Below are positions 1-9,002 of a DNA stretch of 43,032 bases, in pieces. Position 1 is the stretch's first letter. Each line of letters begins with the position of its first letter. The notes under the pieces are model-generated. The model was given only the letters and a program-made list of their open reading frames with translations, searched no databases and had not been told where the DNA came from. Position numbers and translations under genes: made by a program. This DNA comes from an uncultured beta proteobacterium (GTDB taxonomy: Bacteria > Pseudomonadota > Gammaproteobacteria > Burkholderiales > Burkholderiaceae_C), in contig CAJAVE010000274.1 in assembly GCA_903945325.1 (NCBI GenBank), positions 1 to 43,032 on the forward strand, given 5' to 3'.

Positions 1-1
1 A

Positions 2-127
2 GTGTTTGATATTTATCAACCCGCATCCAGTGCCGTCAAGGAACACATGGTCAGGGCTTGCGTCAGTCGTTTGTCAGCATTCCAGCTTGTGCAGACGCGC
101 CCGGGCACTTGCCGCGATGTATTCTGA
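2..127 (+). CDS. Possible C-terminal end of a gene cut by the left edge
   Basis: An open frame runs from the left edge and ends in TGA at 125-127, 21 bases before the next start codon. About 41 residues remain, including a stretch reading SSAVKEHMVRACVSRL that could form a helix. I do not recognise a family. A second frame is also open across this short stretch, so the choice rests only on the operon-like spacing to the next gene. It could equally be non-coding. Confidence 0.25.
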   Translation: MFDIYQPASSAVKEHMVRACVSRLSAFQLVQTRPGTCRDVF

Positions 128-148
128 ACACCTGCAAAGGATAAAGCT

Positions 149-1018
149 ATGAACATTGCGTTGCTGGGAATTGGCCTGATGGGCTATCCAATGGGGCGTC
201 GGCTGCGCGATGCGGGGTACAACCTGCGCGTTTGGAACCGCACGCTGGCCAAGGCGCAAAGATTGGCAGCAGTAGGTGCCACCGTGCACGCAAATGCCGC
301 AGAGGCCGTTCAGGGTGCGGACATTGTCATCACCATGCTGGACGACGGTTCGGTAGTCAACAAGGTGCTTTTTGAATTGGGTGCTGCAAACGCCATGAAG
401 CCAGGGACGTTGTTGATCGACATGTCGTCGATCCGACCGACGGAAGCCCGCGACCACGCAGCCCGCTTGAGCGAGCTGCACATTGCCTATCTGGACGCGC
501 CCGTGTCTGGCGGAACTATCGGTGCGGAGAGTGGGACCCTGGCAATCATGGCAGGCGGAAAGGCCACCAGTTTTGAGCTGGCTCTGCCGATTCTGGGTGT
601 TTTTGGGCGCCCAACGCACGTTGGGCCAATAGGTGCCGGTCAGCTCGCCAAGCTGGCCAACCAGATGATTGTGGGCGCCACCATTGGCATTGTTGCCGAG
701 GCCCTCCTGCTGTGTGAGCGCGGGGGCGCCAACATGGCAAAGGTTAGAGAGGCCATCACTGGAGGCTTTGCCGACAGCCGCATATTGCAGGTCCATGGCC
801 AACGCATGGTAGAGCGCGACTTTGCCCCCAGGGGGCGCATGTCAGTTCAACTCAAGGATCTTCGCAATGCATTGGCAACGGCCAATGAGGTCGGATATGA
901 CGCACCCATTACCGCGTTATTTGAGCAACTGTACGCCGACGGTATAGAGCACGGACTGGCGGACCTGGATCAGGCTGGCCTTTTTGTGGAACTCGCCAGC
1001 CGCAACGGCATGGCGTAG
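149..1018 (+). CDS. NAD(P)-dependent oxidoreductase, beta-hydroxyacid dehydrogenase family
   Basis: A 289-residue protein of the 3-hydroxyisobutyrate dehydrogenase / tartronate semialdehyde reductase family, expected to be soluble and cytoplasmic. The N-terminus carries the Rossmann motif GIGLMG (residues 7-12) followed by VWNRT. A substrate-binding segment APVSGGTIGAESGTLAIM lies near residues 117-134. The catalytic-lysine segment GQLAKLANQM lies near 163-172. An AAAGGA ribosome binding site precedes the ATG at good distance. The length is normal for the family. The exact substrate (3-hydroxyisobutyrate, tartronate semialdehyde, glyoxylate or succinic semialdehyde) cannot be told from sequence. 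The gene ends at a strong terminator shared with the convergent helicase gene. Confidence 0.85.
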   Translation: MNIALLGIGLMGYPMGRRLRDAGYNLRVWNRTLAKAQRLAAVGATVHANAAEAVQGADIVITMLDDGSVVNKVLFELGAANAMKPGTLLIDMSSIRPTEARDHAARLSELHIAYLDAPVSGGTIGAESGTLAIMAGGKATSFELALPILGVFGRPTHVGPIGAGQLAKLANQMIVGATIGIVAEALLLCERGGANMAKVREAITGGFADSRILQVHGQRMVERDFAPRGRMSVQLKDLRNALATANEVGYDAPITALFEQLYADGIEHGLADLDQAGLFVELASRNGMA

Positions 1019-1027
1019 TCAGGAAAC

Positions 1028-1056
1028 AAAAAAGGGACTCCTTGGAGTCCCTTTTT
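1028..1056. terminator. Bidirectional intrinsic terminator
   Basis: A perfect 8-bp stem (GGGACTCC / GGAGTCCC, loop TT) is flanked by six A on the left and five T on the right. It can therefore stop transcription from both sides. It lies between the convergent oxidoreductase and helicase genes. Confidence 0.9.
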
Positions 1057-1074
1057 GATGAGTGCTATCCGCTG

Positions 1075-2958
1075 TCAGTCAAAGGTACGGGCAGCACGCT
1101 TCTTGGCATCGCGCGGCACAAACACCTTGCCCGCATTGCCGGGCTTTACACCCATGGGCTTGCTGAAAGGAGGTTTGCGCGCAGCGAAGTCACCAGCACC
1201 GCGGGGCGCTGTGTCGGGACGGCCACCACCGGCAAACCGGTCATTAAAGCCACCTTTGCGTGCGTAGTTGAAGCCACCGTTGTCGCCACCATCACGGGGG
1301 CCGTTGTCACGGTTTCCGCCACCAAATCCGCTATTGTTTTGATAGTTACCTGCGCCCGCTTCACGGGGGCCAGCGTCATTCCTGTCGCCGAAACCTGCGT
1401 TGCCGCCACGGTTGCTACCGAAATTGGGACGACCACCGCCACCACCAAAGTTGCGGTCCCGCGGGGCGCGGTCCGCATTGTGGCTGCCACGGCCACCGAA
1501 GCTCGCACCGGTGCCGGGGCGGGCTTCCGGGAAGCGCTGCTGGGGCTCCAGGCCAGGAATGGTCTCGGATTTGAAATGTTGGCGGGTATACGCCTCGATG
1601 TCGAAAATCTTGCGACGGTCACGCACTTCGGCAAAAGTGACAGCCAGACCATCGCGCCCGGCGCGGCCAGTACGGCCAATACGGTGCGTGTAATCCTCGG
1701 CCTTCATCGGCAAGCCAAAGTTGAACACGTGGGTGATGGTGGGCACGTCAATACCGCGAGCTGCCACATCGGTTGCCACCAAAATCTGGACTTGCCCTTG
1801 GCGCAAGGCCATCAGGCGGCGGTTACGCAGGCCCTGGCTCAAGGCACCGTGCAGGGCAACCGCGTCAAAGCCGTCTTGCTGCAGGTCTCCGGCCAGGCCA
1901 TCGCACTCGATCTGGGTGCTGGCAAAAACAATGGCCTGGTTGATGGTGGTGTCGCGCAACCAGTGGTCCAGCAGTTTGCGCTTGTGGTGCGCGTTGTCGG
2001 CCCAGAACAGCACCTGCTTGATGTTGACGTGCTTTTCCTGGGGGCTGTCGATCGTGATGCGCTGGGGCTCACGCATCACGCGGGCAGCGAGTTGCTGGAT
2101 GCGTGGCGCAAAGGTGGCACTGAACATCATGGTCTGCTTGCGGCCAATGGTGAGCTGGTTGATTTCTGCCAGGTCATCGGAGAAGCCCAGGTCCAGCATG
2201 CGGTCGGCTTCGTCCACGACCAGGAATTGGACCTGGTCGAGCTTGATTTGCATGGAGCGTTGCAGGTCCAGCAGACGACCGGGCGTGGCCACCACCAGAT
2301 TGGCGTTTTGCAGCTTGGCAATTTGCAACTGGTACGGCATGCCGCCCACAATGTTGGCAATGCGCAGACCGCGGCAATGTTGCACTAGGTCGATGGCGTC
2401 ATTGGCCACCTGTTGGGCCAGTTCGCGCGTCGGGCAAACGATCAGGGCGCCAGGTGCTGGTGCCTTGAAGTTGCGAGGGTTGGTCGGGTCCTTGCGCTTA
2501 GAGCGCTTGGGAGGCGCCTCACCGCGGGCGACGGCTTCGGCCACTTCGCGCTCAAAGGCGGCGCGCTCGTCCGCGTCGGCTTGCGCTTGCTGCTTCAACA
2601 GGGTGTGCAGCACCGGCAACAGGAATGCGGCGGTCTTTCCGCTACCCGTCTGGCTGGAAACCATCAGGTCAATGTACTTGGCAGCGGTTTTGCCATCGCT
2701 ATCGCCTGGCAATGCCAGCGGGATGGTCTTGAGCTGCACGGAAGTCGGCTGGGTATAACCAAGGTCCTTGACCGCATGGACGAGTTCGGGTGCAAGACCC
2801 ATCACCACGAATCCATTGGGCGCTGCAGGTTCCACAGGTGCCTCAGTCTCAACGTTGGCGTCTAAGGCCGCGTTGTCTGCTGTGTGGACAGTAATTTGGG
2901 GTTCGGTAAATGTTTCGGCAGGCGCAAAGGCACCTGTCGCATTCAAAGCGTCAGTCAT
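1075..2958 (-). CDS. DEAD-box ATP-dependent RNA helicase, RhlE-like
   Basis: A 627-residue RNA helicase, probably acting in ribosome assembly or RNA decay. A Q motif region lies near residues 50-80, the Walker A QTGSGKT at 103-109, PTREL near 176, VDEAD near 248-252, SAT at 280-282 and the motif VI segment HRIGRTGRAGRDG further on. A charged insertion of about 40 residues (KRSKRKDPTNPRNF at its end) sits between motif I and PTREL. It is absent from shorter RhlE proteins. The C-terminal third is a low-complexity tail rich in Gly, Asn, Arg and Asp (RGG-like), ending in basic residues, typical of RNA-contacting tails. I chose the ATG at 2958 because GAGAGAAATC precedes it. An upstream in-frame start at 3006 would add 16 residues without a good ribosome binding site. 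Confidence 0.92.
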   Translation of the reverse strand: MTDALNATGAFAPAETFTEPQITVHTADNAALDANVETEAPVEPAAPNGFVVMGLAPELVHAVKDLGYTQPTSVQLKTIPLALPGDSDGKTAAKYIDLMVSSQTGSGKTAAFLLPVLHTLLKQQAQADADERAAFEREVAEAVARGEAPPKRSKRKDPTNPRNFKAPAPGALIVCPTRELAQQVANDAIDLVQHCRGLRIANIVGGMPYQLQIAKLQNANLVVATPGRLLDLQRSMQIKLDQVQFLVVDEADRMLDLGFSDDLAEINQLTIGRKQTMMFSATFAPRIQQLAARVMREPQRITIDSPQEKHVNIKQVLFWADNAHHKRKLLDHWLRDTTINQAIVFASTQIECDGLAGDLQQDGFDAVALHGALSQGLRNRRLMALRQGQVQILVATDVAARGIDVPTITHVFNFGLPMKAEDYTHRIGRTGRAGRDGLAVTFAEVRDRRKIFDIEAYTRQHFKSETIPGLEPQQRFPEARPGTGASFGGRGSHNADRAPRDRNFGGGGGRPNFGSNRGGNAGFGDRNDAGPREAGAGNYQNNSGFGGGNRDNGPRDGGDNGGFNYARKGGFNDRFAGGGRPDTAPRGAGDFAARKPPFSKPMGVKPGNAGKVFVPRDAKKRAARTFD

Positions 2959-3185
2959 GATTTCTCTCACACGCGAGCGCCGCAGGGTATGCGACTGCTC
3001 CGTCAATGGTTAAAAAACATCAACCATCAAACGGAACCTGCGGTGAACTTTTTCAGCGCTTGGGGTCCAAATCTGCGGACCCGGTGAATGAAGGGAGATG
3101 TACAAATACGCTACTGTTTGTAGCGCAGCCTTCGATTATGCCATGAATTCGGGTTTCTACCTAATCCCTGTTCACAAAGCTGGAA

Positions 3186-3758
3186 CTACTCCAATTTCAG
3201 GAAGTGCTTACGGTAGTGTTCCAGCTCGTCGATTGACTCGTGCACATCGGCCAGGGCCGTATGGCGCTGGGCTTTTTTGAACGAGGCGTACACCTCGGGT
3301 CGCCAGCGCTTCGACAATTCCTTGAGCGTGCTGACATCGAGATTGCGGTAGTGAAAAAAGGCCTCCAGCTTGGGCATGTACTTGACCAGAAATCGCCGGT
3401 CCTGGCCGATGGAATTGCCGCACATCGGCGAACCGTTGGCGGGAACGTATTGCTTCAAAAAAGCGATCAACTCGTCCTGCGCCTGCTCTTCGGTGGTCGT
3501 GGATGCCTTGACCTTGGCTATCAAACCACTCTTGCCATGCGTACCTTTGTTCCAGGCATCCATCTTGTCGAGCTGGACATCGCTTTGATGGATCACCAAC
3601 ACAGGGCCTTCGATGCGGCACTCCAGCTGGGGGCCAGTCACGATGACAGCGATTTCGATGATGCGATCGACCTCAGGGTCCAGGCCAGTCATTTCGCAGT
3701 CGAGCCAGACCAGGTTTTTATCCGATTTGCTTAGTAAAGGTGTGTTGGATTCAGCCAT
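3186..3758 (-). CDS. orn: Oligoribonuclease
   Basis: A 3'-5' exoribonuclease of the DEDDh family that degrades 2-5 nucleotide RNA and linear dinucleotides to mononucleotides in the cytoplasm. The protein is 190 residues, close to the usual 180. The first acidic motif is [11 protein letters not shown] near the N-terminus. The third region [18 protein letters not shown] carries the catalytic His and Asp. The frame stays open further upstream, but homology begins at [11 protein letters not shown], so the ATG at 3758 is preferred. Another ATG at 3767 (MGRM) is possible. It is divergent from the M48 protease gene with only 37 bases between the starts, so their promoters must overlap. Confidence 0.93.
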   Translation of the reverse strand: MAESNTPLLSKSDKNLVWLDCEMTGLDPEVDRIIEIAVIVTGPQLECRIEGPVLVIHQSDVQLDKMDAWNKGTHGKSGLIAKVKASTTTEEQAQDELIAFLKQYVPANGSPMCGNSIGQDRRFLVKYMPKLEAFFHYRNLDVSTLKELSKRWRPEVYASFKKAQRHTALADVHESIDELEHYRKHFLKLE

Positions 3759-3795
3759 GCGGCCCATTGTCGCCGATGACCTAAACTCGGGCGAC

Positions 3796-5082
3796 ATGAA
3801 TGATATCTTCGCCAGCAACTCCGCCTCCCTCACCACCACCGTCGTCTTTGCATTGGCACTGTGCGCCAGCCTCCTGTTGAAGTTCTGGCTGGCCGGGCGC
3901 CAGGTTCGCCATGTGGCGCAGAACCGCAGTGCCGTGCCTGCCGCTTTTGCAGCAAAGATCACCCTGCCCGCTCACCAAAAGGCCGCAGACTACACGGTTA
4001 CGAAAGCGCGCTTTGGCATGATAGAACTAGCCTGGGGCGCTGCCCTTGCGGTGTGCTGGACCTTACTGGGCGGCCTGTCGGCTTTGAACCAGTTGCTGAT
4101 TGGGCTGATGGGCAACGGGCTGAGCCAGCAGGTGGCACTGCTAGCGGCGTTTGTTGCCATAGGCGGGCTGCTGGATCTGCCCTTCACGTTGTACCAGACG
4201 TTTGTGATCGAAGAGCGCTTTGGTTTCAACAAGACCAGCCTCTCGCTATGGCTACAAGACTTTTTCAAATCACTGGTGCTGTCCGCCCTAATTGGCCTGC
4301 CCTTCATCACCCTAGTGATCTGGATGATGGGCGCCACCGGCCCCTGGTGGTGGCTGTGGGTGTGGGGCGTGTGGATGGGCTTCAACCTGCTGGCCCTGCT
4401 GATTTACCCCACCTGGATCGCGCCGCTATTCAACAAGTTCCAGCCGCTGGAAGACCCGCAGATCAAAGAGCGGGTGACGCAGCTGATGGCGCGCTGCGGT
4501 TTCACTTCCAAGGGCTTTTTCGTGATGGATGGCAGCAAACGCAGCGCACACGCCAATGCCTATTTCACCGGTTTTGGTGCATCCAAGCGCGTGGTGTTTT
4601 ACGACACGCTGCTGGCCCAGCTCAGCCCGCCAGAAATTGACGCTGTCCTGGCCCACGAGCTCGGGCACTTCAAGCACCAGCATGTGATCAAGCGTATCGT
4701 GGCTATGTTCGCCATGAGTCTGGCAGGTTTTTTTGCGCTGGGCTGGGTCAGCCAGCAGGCCTGGTTTTACACCGGTCTGGGCGTGGTGCCCAATTTGGGC
4801 GCAGCCAATGACGCCCTCGCCCTGCTGTTGTTCATGATGGTGTTGCCCCTGCTGGGCACCTTCGTTGGCCCGGTGTTCGCCCAGATGTCGCGCAGGCACG
4901 AGTTCGAGGCCGATGCCTATGCAGTCTCCCAGACCAGCGGTAGCGCCTTGGCAGGCGCCCTGCTCAAGCTGTTTGAAGACAACGCCGCTACGCTGACGCC
5001 TGACCCGTTATACGTTGCCTTCTACTACTCGCACCCACCTGCCACCGAGCGTCTGGGGCGCATACTCAACAGCGCCCACTGA
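3796..5082 (+). CDS. M48 family zinc metallopeptidase, Ste24/CAAX-protease type
   Basis: A 428-residue integral membrane zinc protease. The catalytic motif HELGH is at residues 287-291, and the third zinc ligand lies in HEFEADAYA near 368-376. Several hydrophobic segments (near residues 10-25, 75-120, 150-205 and 310-370) indicate a multi-pass inner-membrane protein as in Ste24. The M48 N-terminal domain is present and the length is normal. I chose the ATG at 3796, giving a hydrophobic N-terminus; the frame is open upstream through the antisense of orn. In bacteria this family is usually assigned to membrane protein quality control, but the substrate here is unknown. rsgA begins 12 bases after the stop, so the two are probably co-transcribed. 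Confidence 0.88.
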   Translation: MNDIFASNSASLTTTVVFALALCASLLLKFWLAGRQVRHVAQNRSAVPAAFAAKITLPAHQKAADYTVTKARFGMIELAWGAALAVCWTLLGGLSALNQLLIGLMGNGLSQQVALLAAFVAIGGLLDLPFTLYQTFVIEERFGFNKTSLSLWLQDFFKSLVLSALIGLPFITLVIWMMGATGPWWWLWVWGVWMGFNLLALLIYPTWIAPLFNKFQPLEDPQIKERVTQLMARCGFTSKGFFVMDGSKRSAHANAYFTGFGASKRVVFYDTLLAQLSPPEIDAVLAHELGHFKHQHVIKRIVAMFAMSLAGFFALGWVSQQAWFYTGLGVVPNLGAANDALALLLFMMVLPLLGTFVGPVFAQMSRRHEFEADAYAVSQTSGSALAGALLKLFEDNAATLTPDPLYVAFYYSHPPATERLGRILNSAH

Positions 5083-5094
5083 GCACCGGGCTTT

Positions 5095-6045
5095 ATGGCA
5101 ACACTCCCCTCCCCTCTGGAAGCCGGTCTGGTCATTGCGGGGCATGGCCGCCACGTGTGGGTGGAAACACCGGACGGACGCCGCCTGATCTGCCACCCCC
5201 GTGGAAAGAAAAGCCAGACCGTAGTCGGCGACCGCGTGCTGTGGCAGGCCAGTGAGGACGAGGGCACCATCGAGAAGGTGGAGTCCCGGCGCAACCTGTT
5301 TTACCGGCAGGATGAAATCCGCACCAAGTCCTTTGCCGCCAATCTGGACCAGGTACTGATCCTGATTGCAGCCGAACCGGAGTTCTCGGAAAGCCAGCTC
5401 TCCCGCGCCCTGATTGCCGCCGAGGCCGAGCACATACGCCCCATCATTGCCCTCAACAAGAGCGACCTGGCTAAGCCGTTCCAGCGGGCCTGGCAACGCA
5501 TGGGTGTCTACCGCGATATGGGATACACCGTGCTGCCGATGGCACTCAAACCGCGAGGGGATGCTGTCTTTGATACTGAGCACCATCTGGACGCGCTACT
5601 GTTCGGCAAGACAACGCTGGTGCTGGGGCCGTCCGGCTCAGGCAAGAGCACGCTGATCAACCGGCTGATTCCCGATGCGAAAGTGCTCACCAACGCCATC
5701 TCTACGGCGCTGAATTCTGGCAAGCACACGACTACTAGCACCACGCTGTATTGGGTGGATACGCCCAGGACCACGGCCGTGATCGATTCACCAGGTTTTC
5801 AGGAGTTCGGCCTGAACCACATTGAGCCCATGCATCTGGCCGGTCTGATGCCAGACATTAAAGCCCACGCCAGTGATTGCAAGTTCTACAACTGTAGCCA
5901 TTTACATGAGCCGGGTTGCGGCGTGATTGCCGCTTTGCAAAAGGCTTCTGATGGTTTCTTACCCCCTGGTCCAAGTGAAATAAGCATAAGTCGCTATAAA
6001 ATATATAGCGATTTGTTCGCCGAATTGTCCCAGAAACGGTATTAA
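5095..6045 (+). CDS. rsgA: Ribosome small subunit-dependent GTPase A
   Basis: A circularly permuted GTPase of 316 residues that helps late 30S ribosomal subunit maturation. The order of motifs shows the permutation: G4 NKSD near residue 120, then the P-loop GPSGSGKST near 178, then G3 DSPGF near 230. A zinc-binding cluster at the C-terminus (CKFYNCSHLHEPGC) is diagnostic. The N-terminal OB-fold region is present. The last 20 codons contain an 8-bp AT-rich palindrome (see 5991-6011). The stop overlaps the stop of the convergent membrane protein gene. Confidence 0.95.
   Translation: MATLPSPLEAGLVIAGHGRHVWVETPDGRRLICHPRGKKSQTVVGDRVLWQASEDEGTIEKVESRRNLFYRQDEIRTKSFAANLDQVLILIAAEPEFSESQLSRALIAAEAEHIRPIIALNKSDLAKPFQRAWQRMGVYRDMGYTVLPMALKPRGDAVFDTEHHLDALLFGKTTLVLGPSGSGKSTLINRLIPDAKVLTNAISTALNSGKHTTTSTTLYWVDTPRTTAVIDSPGFQEFGLNHIEPMHLAGLMPDIKAHASDCKFYNCSHLHEPGCGVIAALQKASDGFLPPGPSEISISRYKIYSDLFAELSQKRY
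5991..6011. repeat. Palindrome of the GCTAT-N7-ATAGC type inside the rsgA 3' end
   Basis: TCGCTATA and TATAGCGA form a perfect 8-bp stem with a 5-base loop. Its core matches the 5-7-5 spacing of the dispersed palindrome family seen elsewhere in this window. It lacks the TGCTTGCGCA-like flank and encodes residues in the RsgA C-terminal helix, so it could be coincidental. Confidence 0.5.
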
Positions 6046-6962
6046 CCCAGAAGTCTGGCCAATGACAGCAGGGCCAGAAACACCATCCAAATCACCACGG
6101 TCCGCCACACCAAGCCGACCACGACACGCAGATGGATGGGTTGTGGCATTTGAGCTGCGCCCGGGCTCTCCGGTGTACCGAGCTTGACATTGACGGCACC
6201 TGCGGTCGCCGCCAAAACGACGCCATCGTTATCACCCGGAAATTGCGCCTCGTGCCGACGCCAGCTATCCACTGCATCTTCGAAACTGCCAACAAACGCA
6301 AATCCCAGCGCGGTGATACGCGCAGGTACCCAGTCCATGGCATGCCAAGCCCCACTTGCTGCGGCTTGCAAGGCCGGGCTCAGCGGGGTGCTTGAGGGAC
6401 GGTTCGGACGATTGGCATACTGTAAAAAGTACTGACCAATGCGGTACAAAACTGCTCCCGCTGGTCCCAGCCCCAGCGCTGCGAGCAATGAGTACCAGGC
6501 AAACACGCCAAATACATGGTGGTGGGCACTCAACACAGAATGCTCAATCACCTGCCTGACGATATCGCTACGGCGCAAGACACTAACATCTATGCGCATC
6601 CATTGTGCAAGTTTTAGGCGTGCCATGTCTTCATCACCAGCAACGAGCGCGTCTCGGATTTCGGTAAAGTGATGACTGAATTGGCGAAAGCCCAAAGTGG
6701 CATACAAAATGGCGATGCTCCACGCCGCTGCCGCAATCCACCCCAGTAACCAAACCAAAAGCCAATGCACTCCAAAAACCAGCACGCCAGGCGCAACGAC
6801 GGCAATGCTCCAAGCCAACCAAGCATGGTGGTATTTGCTGGTATCCAGATTGCGAACCACCCAACGCACCCAAATACGCACGCCCAAGTGAATCGGGTTA
6901 CCCTGCTTCAGCGGCCGGGCTTGCTCTAACAGCAAGGCAAATAGTAGGGAAAGAAAACTCAT
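6042..6962 (-). CDS. CobD/CbiB-AmpE-like integral membrane protein
   Basis: A 306-residue membrane protein. It begins with FLSLLFALLLEQARPL, has hydrophobic spans near residues 45-90, 145-165 and 280-303, and carries the segment AMDWVPARITALGFAFVG, which resembles the DWxPxRL segment shared by AmpE and CobD/CbiB proteins. Betaproteobacterial members are usually annotated as CobD/CbiB family. No other cobalamin genes are nearby, so a role in adenosylcobalamin synthesis is not supported by context. An AmpE-like role in cell-envelope sensing is equally possible. It overlaps the rsgA stop by a few bases, convergently. Confidence 0.7.
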   Translation of the reverse strand: MSFLSLLFALLLEQARPLKQGNPIHLGVRIWVRWVVRNLDTSKYHHAWLAWSIAVVAPGVLVFGVHWLLVWLLGWIAAAAWSIAILYATLGFRQFSHHFTEIRDALVAGDEDMARLKLAQWMRIDVSVLRRSDIVRQVIEHSVLSAHHHVFGVFAWYSLLAALGLGPAGAVLYRIGQYFLQYANRPNRPSSTPLSPALQAAASGAWHAMDWVPARITALGFAFVGSFEDAVDSWRRHEAQFPGDNDGVVLAATAGAVNVKLGTPESPGAAQMPQPIHLRVVVGLVWRTVVIWMVFLALLSLARLLG

Positions 6963-7022
6963 GGGTTGATCATAGCGAACCCGCCCCGCGACTGCGCTAC
7001 AAAAGACTTGATGGCGTAAGAG

Positions 7023-7709
7023 TCAACTTGCAAGAAACCGATAGAAATTGCGCAACATGGCAGCCGTGGCGCCCCAAATGAAACGCTCTGCCGTGGCGTC
7101 GTGAAAGGGCATTGAGAACCACTCCCGGCGTGCACCAGCCCATTCCACCGCGTGGCGGCGGTGATTGGCCGGGTCCATCAGAAAGTCCAGCGGCACTTCA
7201 AATGCGTCCGCCACTTCATGTGGGTTGAGTGCCATCACGTAATCCGCCCGAACCAACACCACCACCGGTGTCACAATGTAGGCGCTGCCCGTCGTATAGG
7301 TGGGAAGGCTGCCCAGTACCTCCACATAGTGACGGTCCAGTCCTATCTCTTCCTCCGCTTCCCGCAGTGCGGTATCGGTTGCGCTAGCGTCGTCCGGGTC
7401 TGCTTTGCCGCCGGGAAACGCGATCTGCCCGGAGTGGCTGGACAAGTGGGCCGTGCGCTCGGTCAACAGCACTGTCAGCCCCTGGTCATGCATGACCAAG
7501 GGAACCAGCACCGACGCTTGAACCGGGGTACGATCCGAAAAACGGGGTTCACCCTTGAGTTCGGGAGTCCAGATGGGGGGATGCTTGAAGCGGTGCGCCA
7601 GCGCCTGCGGTTGCAAGGCGTTCGCCTGCACTTTGGGCAAGTGGTCGTCCACTCCGACCACGGGTATGTCGCGCGGATCAAAGGACGGCAAGGTGTTTGC
7701 TGAGGTCAT
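7023..7709 (-). CDS. Nudix hydrolase, coenzyme A pyrophosphatase type
   Basis: A 228-residue Nudix protein that probably cleaves the pyrophosphate of CoA or acyl-CoA. The Nudix box begins GGKADP and ends REAEEEIGL (near residues 98-122). Just before it stands HSGQIAFPGGK, the segment that marks the CoA pyrophosphatase (NudL/YeaB, UPF0035) subgroup. N-terminal homology to the family begins at about DPRDIPV, residue 11, which supports the ATG at 7709. That ATG follows directly on the T-tract of the rplS terminator and has no visible ribosome binding site, so expression may depend on read-through or an internal start. Confidence 0.85.
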   Translation of the reverse strand: MTSANTLPSFDPRDIPVVGVDDHLPKVQANALQPQALAHRFKHPPIWTPELKGEPRFSDRTPVQASVLVPLVMHDQGLTVLLTERTAHLSSHSGQIAFPGGKADPDDASATDTALREAEEEIGLDRHYVEVLGSLPTYTTGSAYIVTPVVVLVRADYVMALNPHEVADAFEVPLDFLMDPANHRRHAVEWAGARREWFSMPFHDATAERFIWGATAAMLRNFYRFLAS

Positions 7710-7743
7710 AAAAAAACCGCCACTAGCTCGCGCCGGGCGGTTT
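7710..7743 (-). terminator. Intrinsic terminator of the rpsP-rplS operon
   Basis: On the minus strand, AAACCGCC pairs with GGCGGTTT (14-base loop) and is followed by a run of seven T. It stands 21 bases downstream of the rplS stop. The T-run ends exactly at the ATG of the Nudix gene. Confidence 0.85.
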
Positions 7744-7764
7744 CACTGAATACAAAAGCTTGAA

Positions 7765-8136
7765 TTAAGCCGCTGTCTTCTTGGCTGGCAGTTTTTCCTT
7801 GATACGTGCCGACTTGCCGCTGCGATCACGCAGATAGTACAGCTTGGCACGGCGCACATCACCACGGCGCTTGACTTCAATGCCGGCGATCAGCGGGCTG
7901 TAGGTCTGAAACGTACGCTCCACGCCTTCTCCGCTGGAGATCTTACGCACGATGAATCCGCTGTTGAGGCCACGGTTACGCTTGGCAATCACAACACCTT
8001 CGTAGGCCTGTACGCGCTTGCGACTGCCTTCGACAACGTTCACGCTTACGACGACAGTGTCACCAGGTGCGAACTCAGGGATAGCCTTGCCGAGACGAGC
8101 AATTTCTTCTTGCTCAAGAATTTGGATCAGGTTCAT
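7765..8136 (-). CDS. rplS: 50S ribosomal protein L19
   Basis: Ribosomal protein L19, 123 residues, located at the 30S-50S interface. The N-terminus [15 protein letters not shown] and the segment [16 protein letters not shown] are typical. I chose the ATG at 8136. An in-frame ATG at 8175 would add residues not found in the family and has no ribosome binding site. It is the last gene of rpsP-rimM-trmD-rplS, separated from trmD by 106 bases that hold a TATAAT box. Confidence 0.97.
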   Translation of the reverse strand: MNLIQILEQEEIARLGKAIPEFAPGDTVVVSVNVVEGSRKRVQAYEGVVIAKRNRGLNSGFIVRKISSGEGVERTFQTYSPLIAGIEVKRRGDVRRAKLYYLRDRSGKSARIKEKLPAKKTAA

Positions 8137-8230
8137 GATTTCTTTCTGCGATCTTGTATGCGCCAACACCGACATGGTGCAAAGCGGACTGGTTGCCGCC
8201 CCGGCCGTACAGAGGATCAGTTAGCCCACG

Positions 8231-8260
8231 ATTATAACAAGTTCAGCGATTGAGTTTCAG
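8231..8260 (-). promoter_or_regulatory. Probable internal promoter for rplS
   Basis: On the minus strand a perfect TATAAT (8231-8236) lies just after the trmD stop, with CTGAAA 18 bases upstream (8255-8260) as a weak -35. A start near 8224 would leave an 88-base leader for rplS, which could let L19 be made independently of the upstream genes. Confidence 0.5.
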
Positions 8261-8989
8261 AACAACCTCGTCCTGCTTGGTCAAACGACCAGCCATGCGG
8301 GCGGCATCCAGCAAATCCGGGCGGTGCAGGGCCGTCCACAGCAGACGCTGGTCACGGCGCCAGCGCTCGATCTGACCATGGTGGCCTGACAGCAGAACGT
8401 CAGGCACACGCAATCCCGCCCACTCCTCCGGCCGGGTGTAATGGGGGCAATCGAGCAGGCCATCGAGTGCCGGGTTGAAGCTGTCCATGTGGTGACTGTC
8501 AGGGTCCGACAGCACGCCGGGCTGCAAGCGGGCCACTGCATCGAGCAAGGCCATGGCTGCCACTTCTCCACCCGAGAGTACGAAGTCGCCCAAGCTGATC
8601 TGCTCGTCCACATGGGTTTCGATGAAGCGCTGGTCAATGCCTTCGTAGCGGCCACACAACAGAATAGCGCCGCTGCTGCCGGCCCAACGTTGCACGTCGG
8701 CATGGTCCAGCCGTTTGCCAATGGGCGAGAACAGGACGACCGGCGCAGGGGCACTGCGCTGGGTTCGGATGTGGGTGATCGCCTGCTGCAGCGGCTCGGC
8801 CATCATGACCATGCCCGGCCCGCCGCCAAAGGGGCGGTCGTCGACCCGGCGATAGTTACCGGTCGCGAAATCACGCGGATTCGAGCACTGAACATCGAGT
8901 TGTCCGGACTCAAAGGCGCGCCGTGTAATGCCTACCGATAGAAACGGTGCGAAAAGTTCCGGGAACAGCGTGACGACATCGAAGCGCAT
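8243..8989 (-). CDS. trmD: tRNA (guanine-N1-)-methyltransferase
   Basis: TrmD makes m1G37 next to the anticodon of several tRNAs using S-adenosylmethionine, preventing +1 frameshifts. The protein has 248 residues from the ATG at 8989. It starts MRFDVVTLFPELF and carries the trefoil-knot SAM-binding segments LCGRYEGIDQRF and SLGDFVLSGGE. A GTG two codons upstream (8995) is an alternative start. It lies 13 bases after rimM, consistent with translation from the same transcript. Confidence 0.96.
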   Translation of the reverse strand: MRFDVVTLFPELFAPFLSVGITRRAFESGQLDVQCSNPRDFATGNYRRVDDRPFGGGPGMVMMAEPLQQAITHIRTQRSAPAPVVLFSPIGKRLDHADVQRWAGSSGAILLCGRYEGIDQRFIETHVDEQISLGDFVLSGGEVAAMALLDAVARLQPGVLSDPDSHHMDSFNPALDGLLDCPHYTRPEEWAGLRVPDVLLSGHHGQIERWRRDQRLLWTALHRPDLLDAARMAGRLTKQDEVVLKLNR

Positions 8990-9002
8990 GCGCACAGACT
9001 AC

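Noticed and set aside
1042-2388. Long plus-strand ORF opposite the DEAD-box helicase
   Set aside because: It is the antisense of a well-conserved helicase, with a Val/Ala/Thr-rich translation and no family resemblance. GC-rich coding DNA commonly leaves such open antisense frames.
3109-3125. CGCTAC-TGTTT-GTAGCG palindrome as another copy of the dispersed family
   Set aside because: The loop is five bases rather than seven and no TGCTTGCGCA-like tail is present. It may be a separate short stem in the helicase upstream region.
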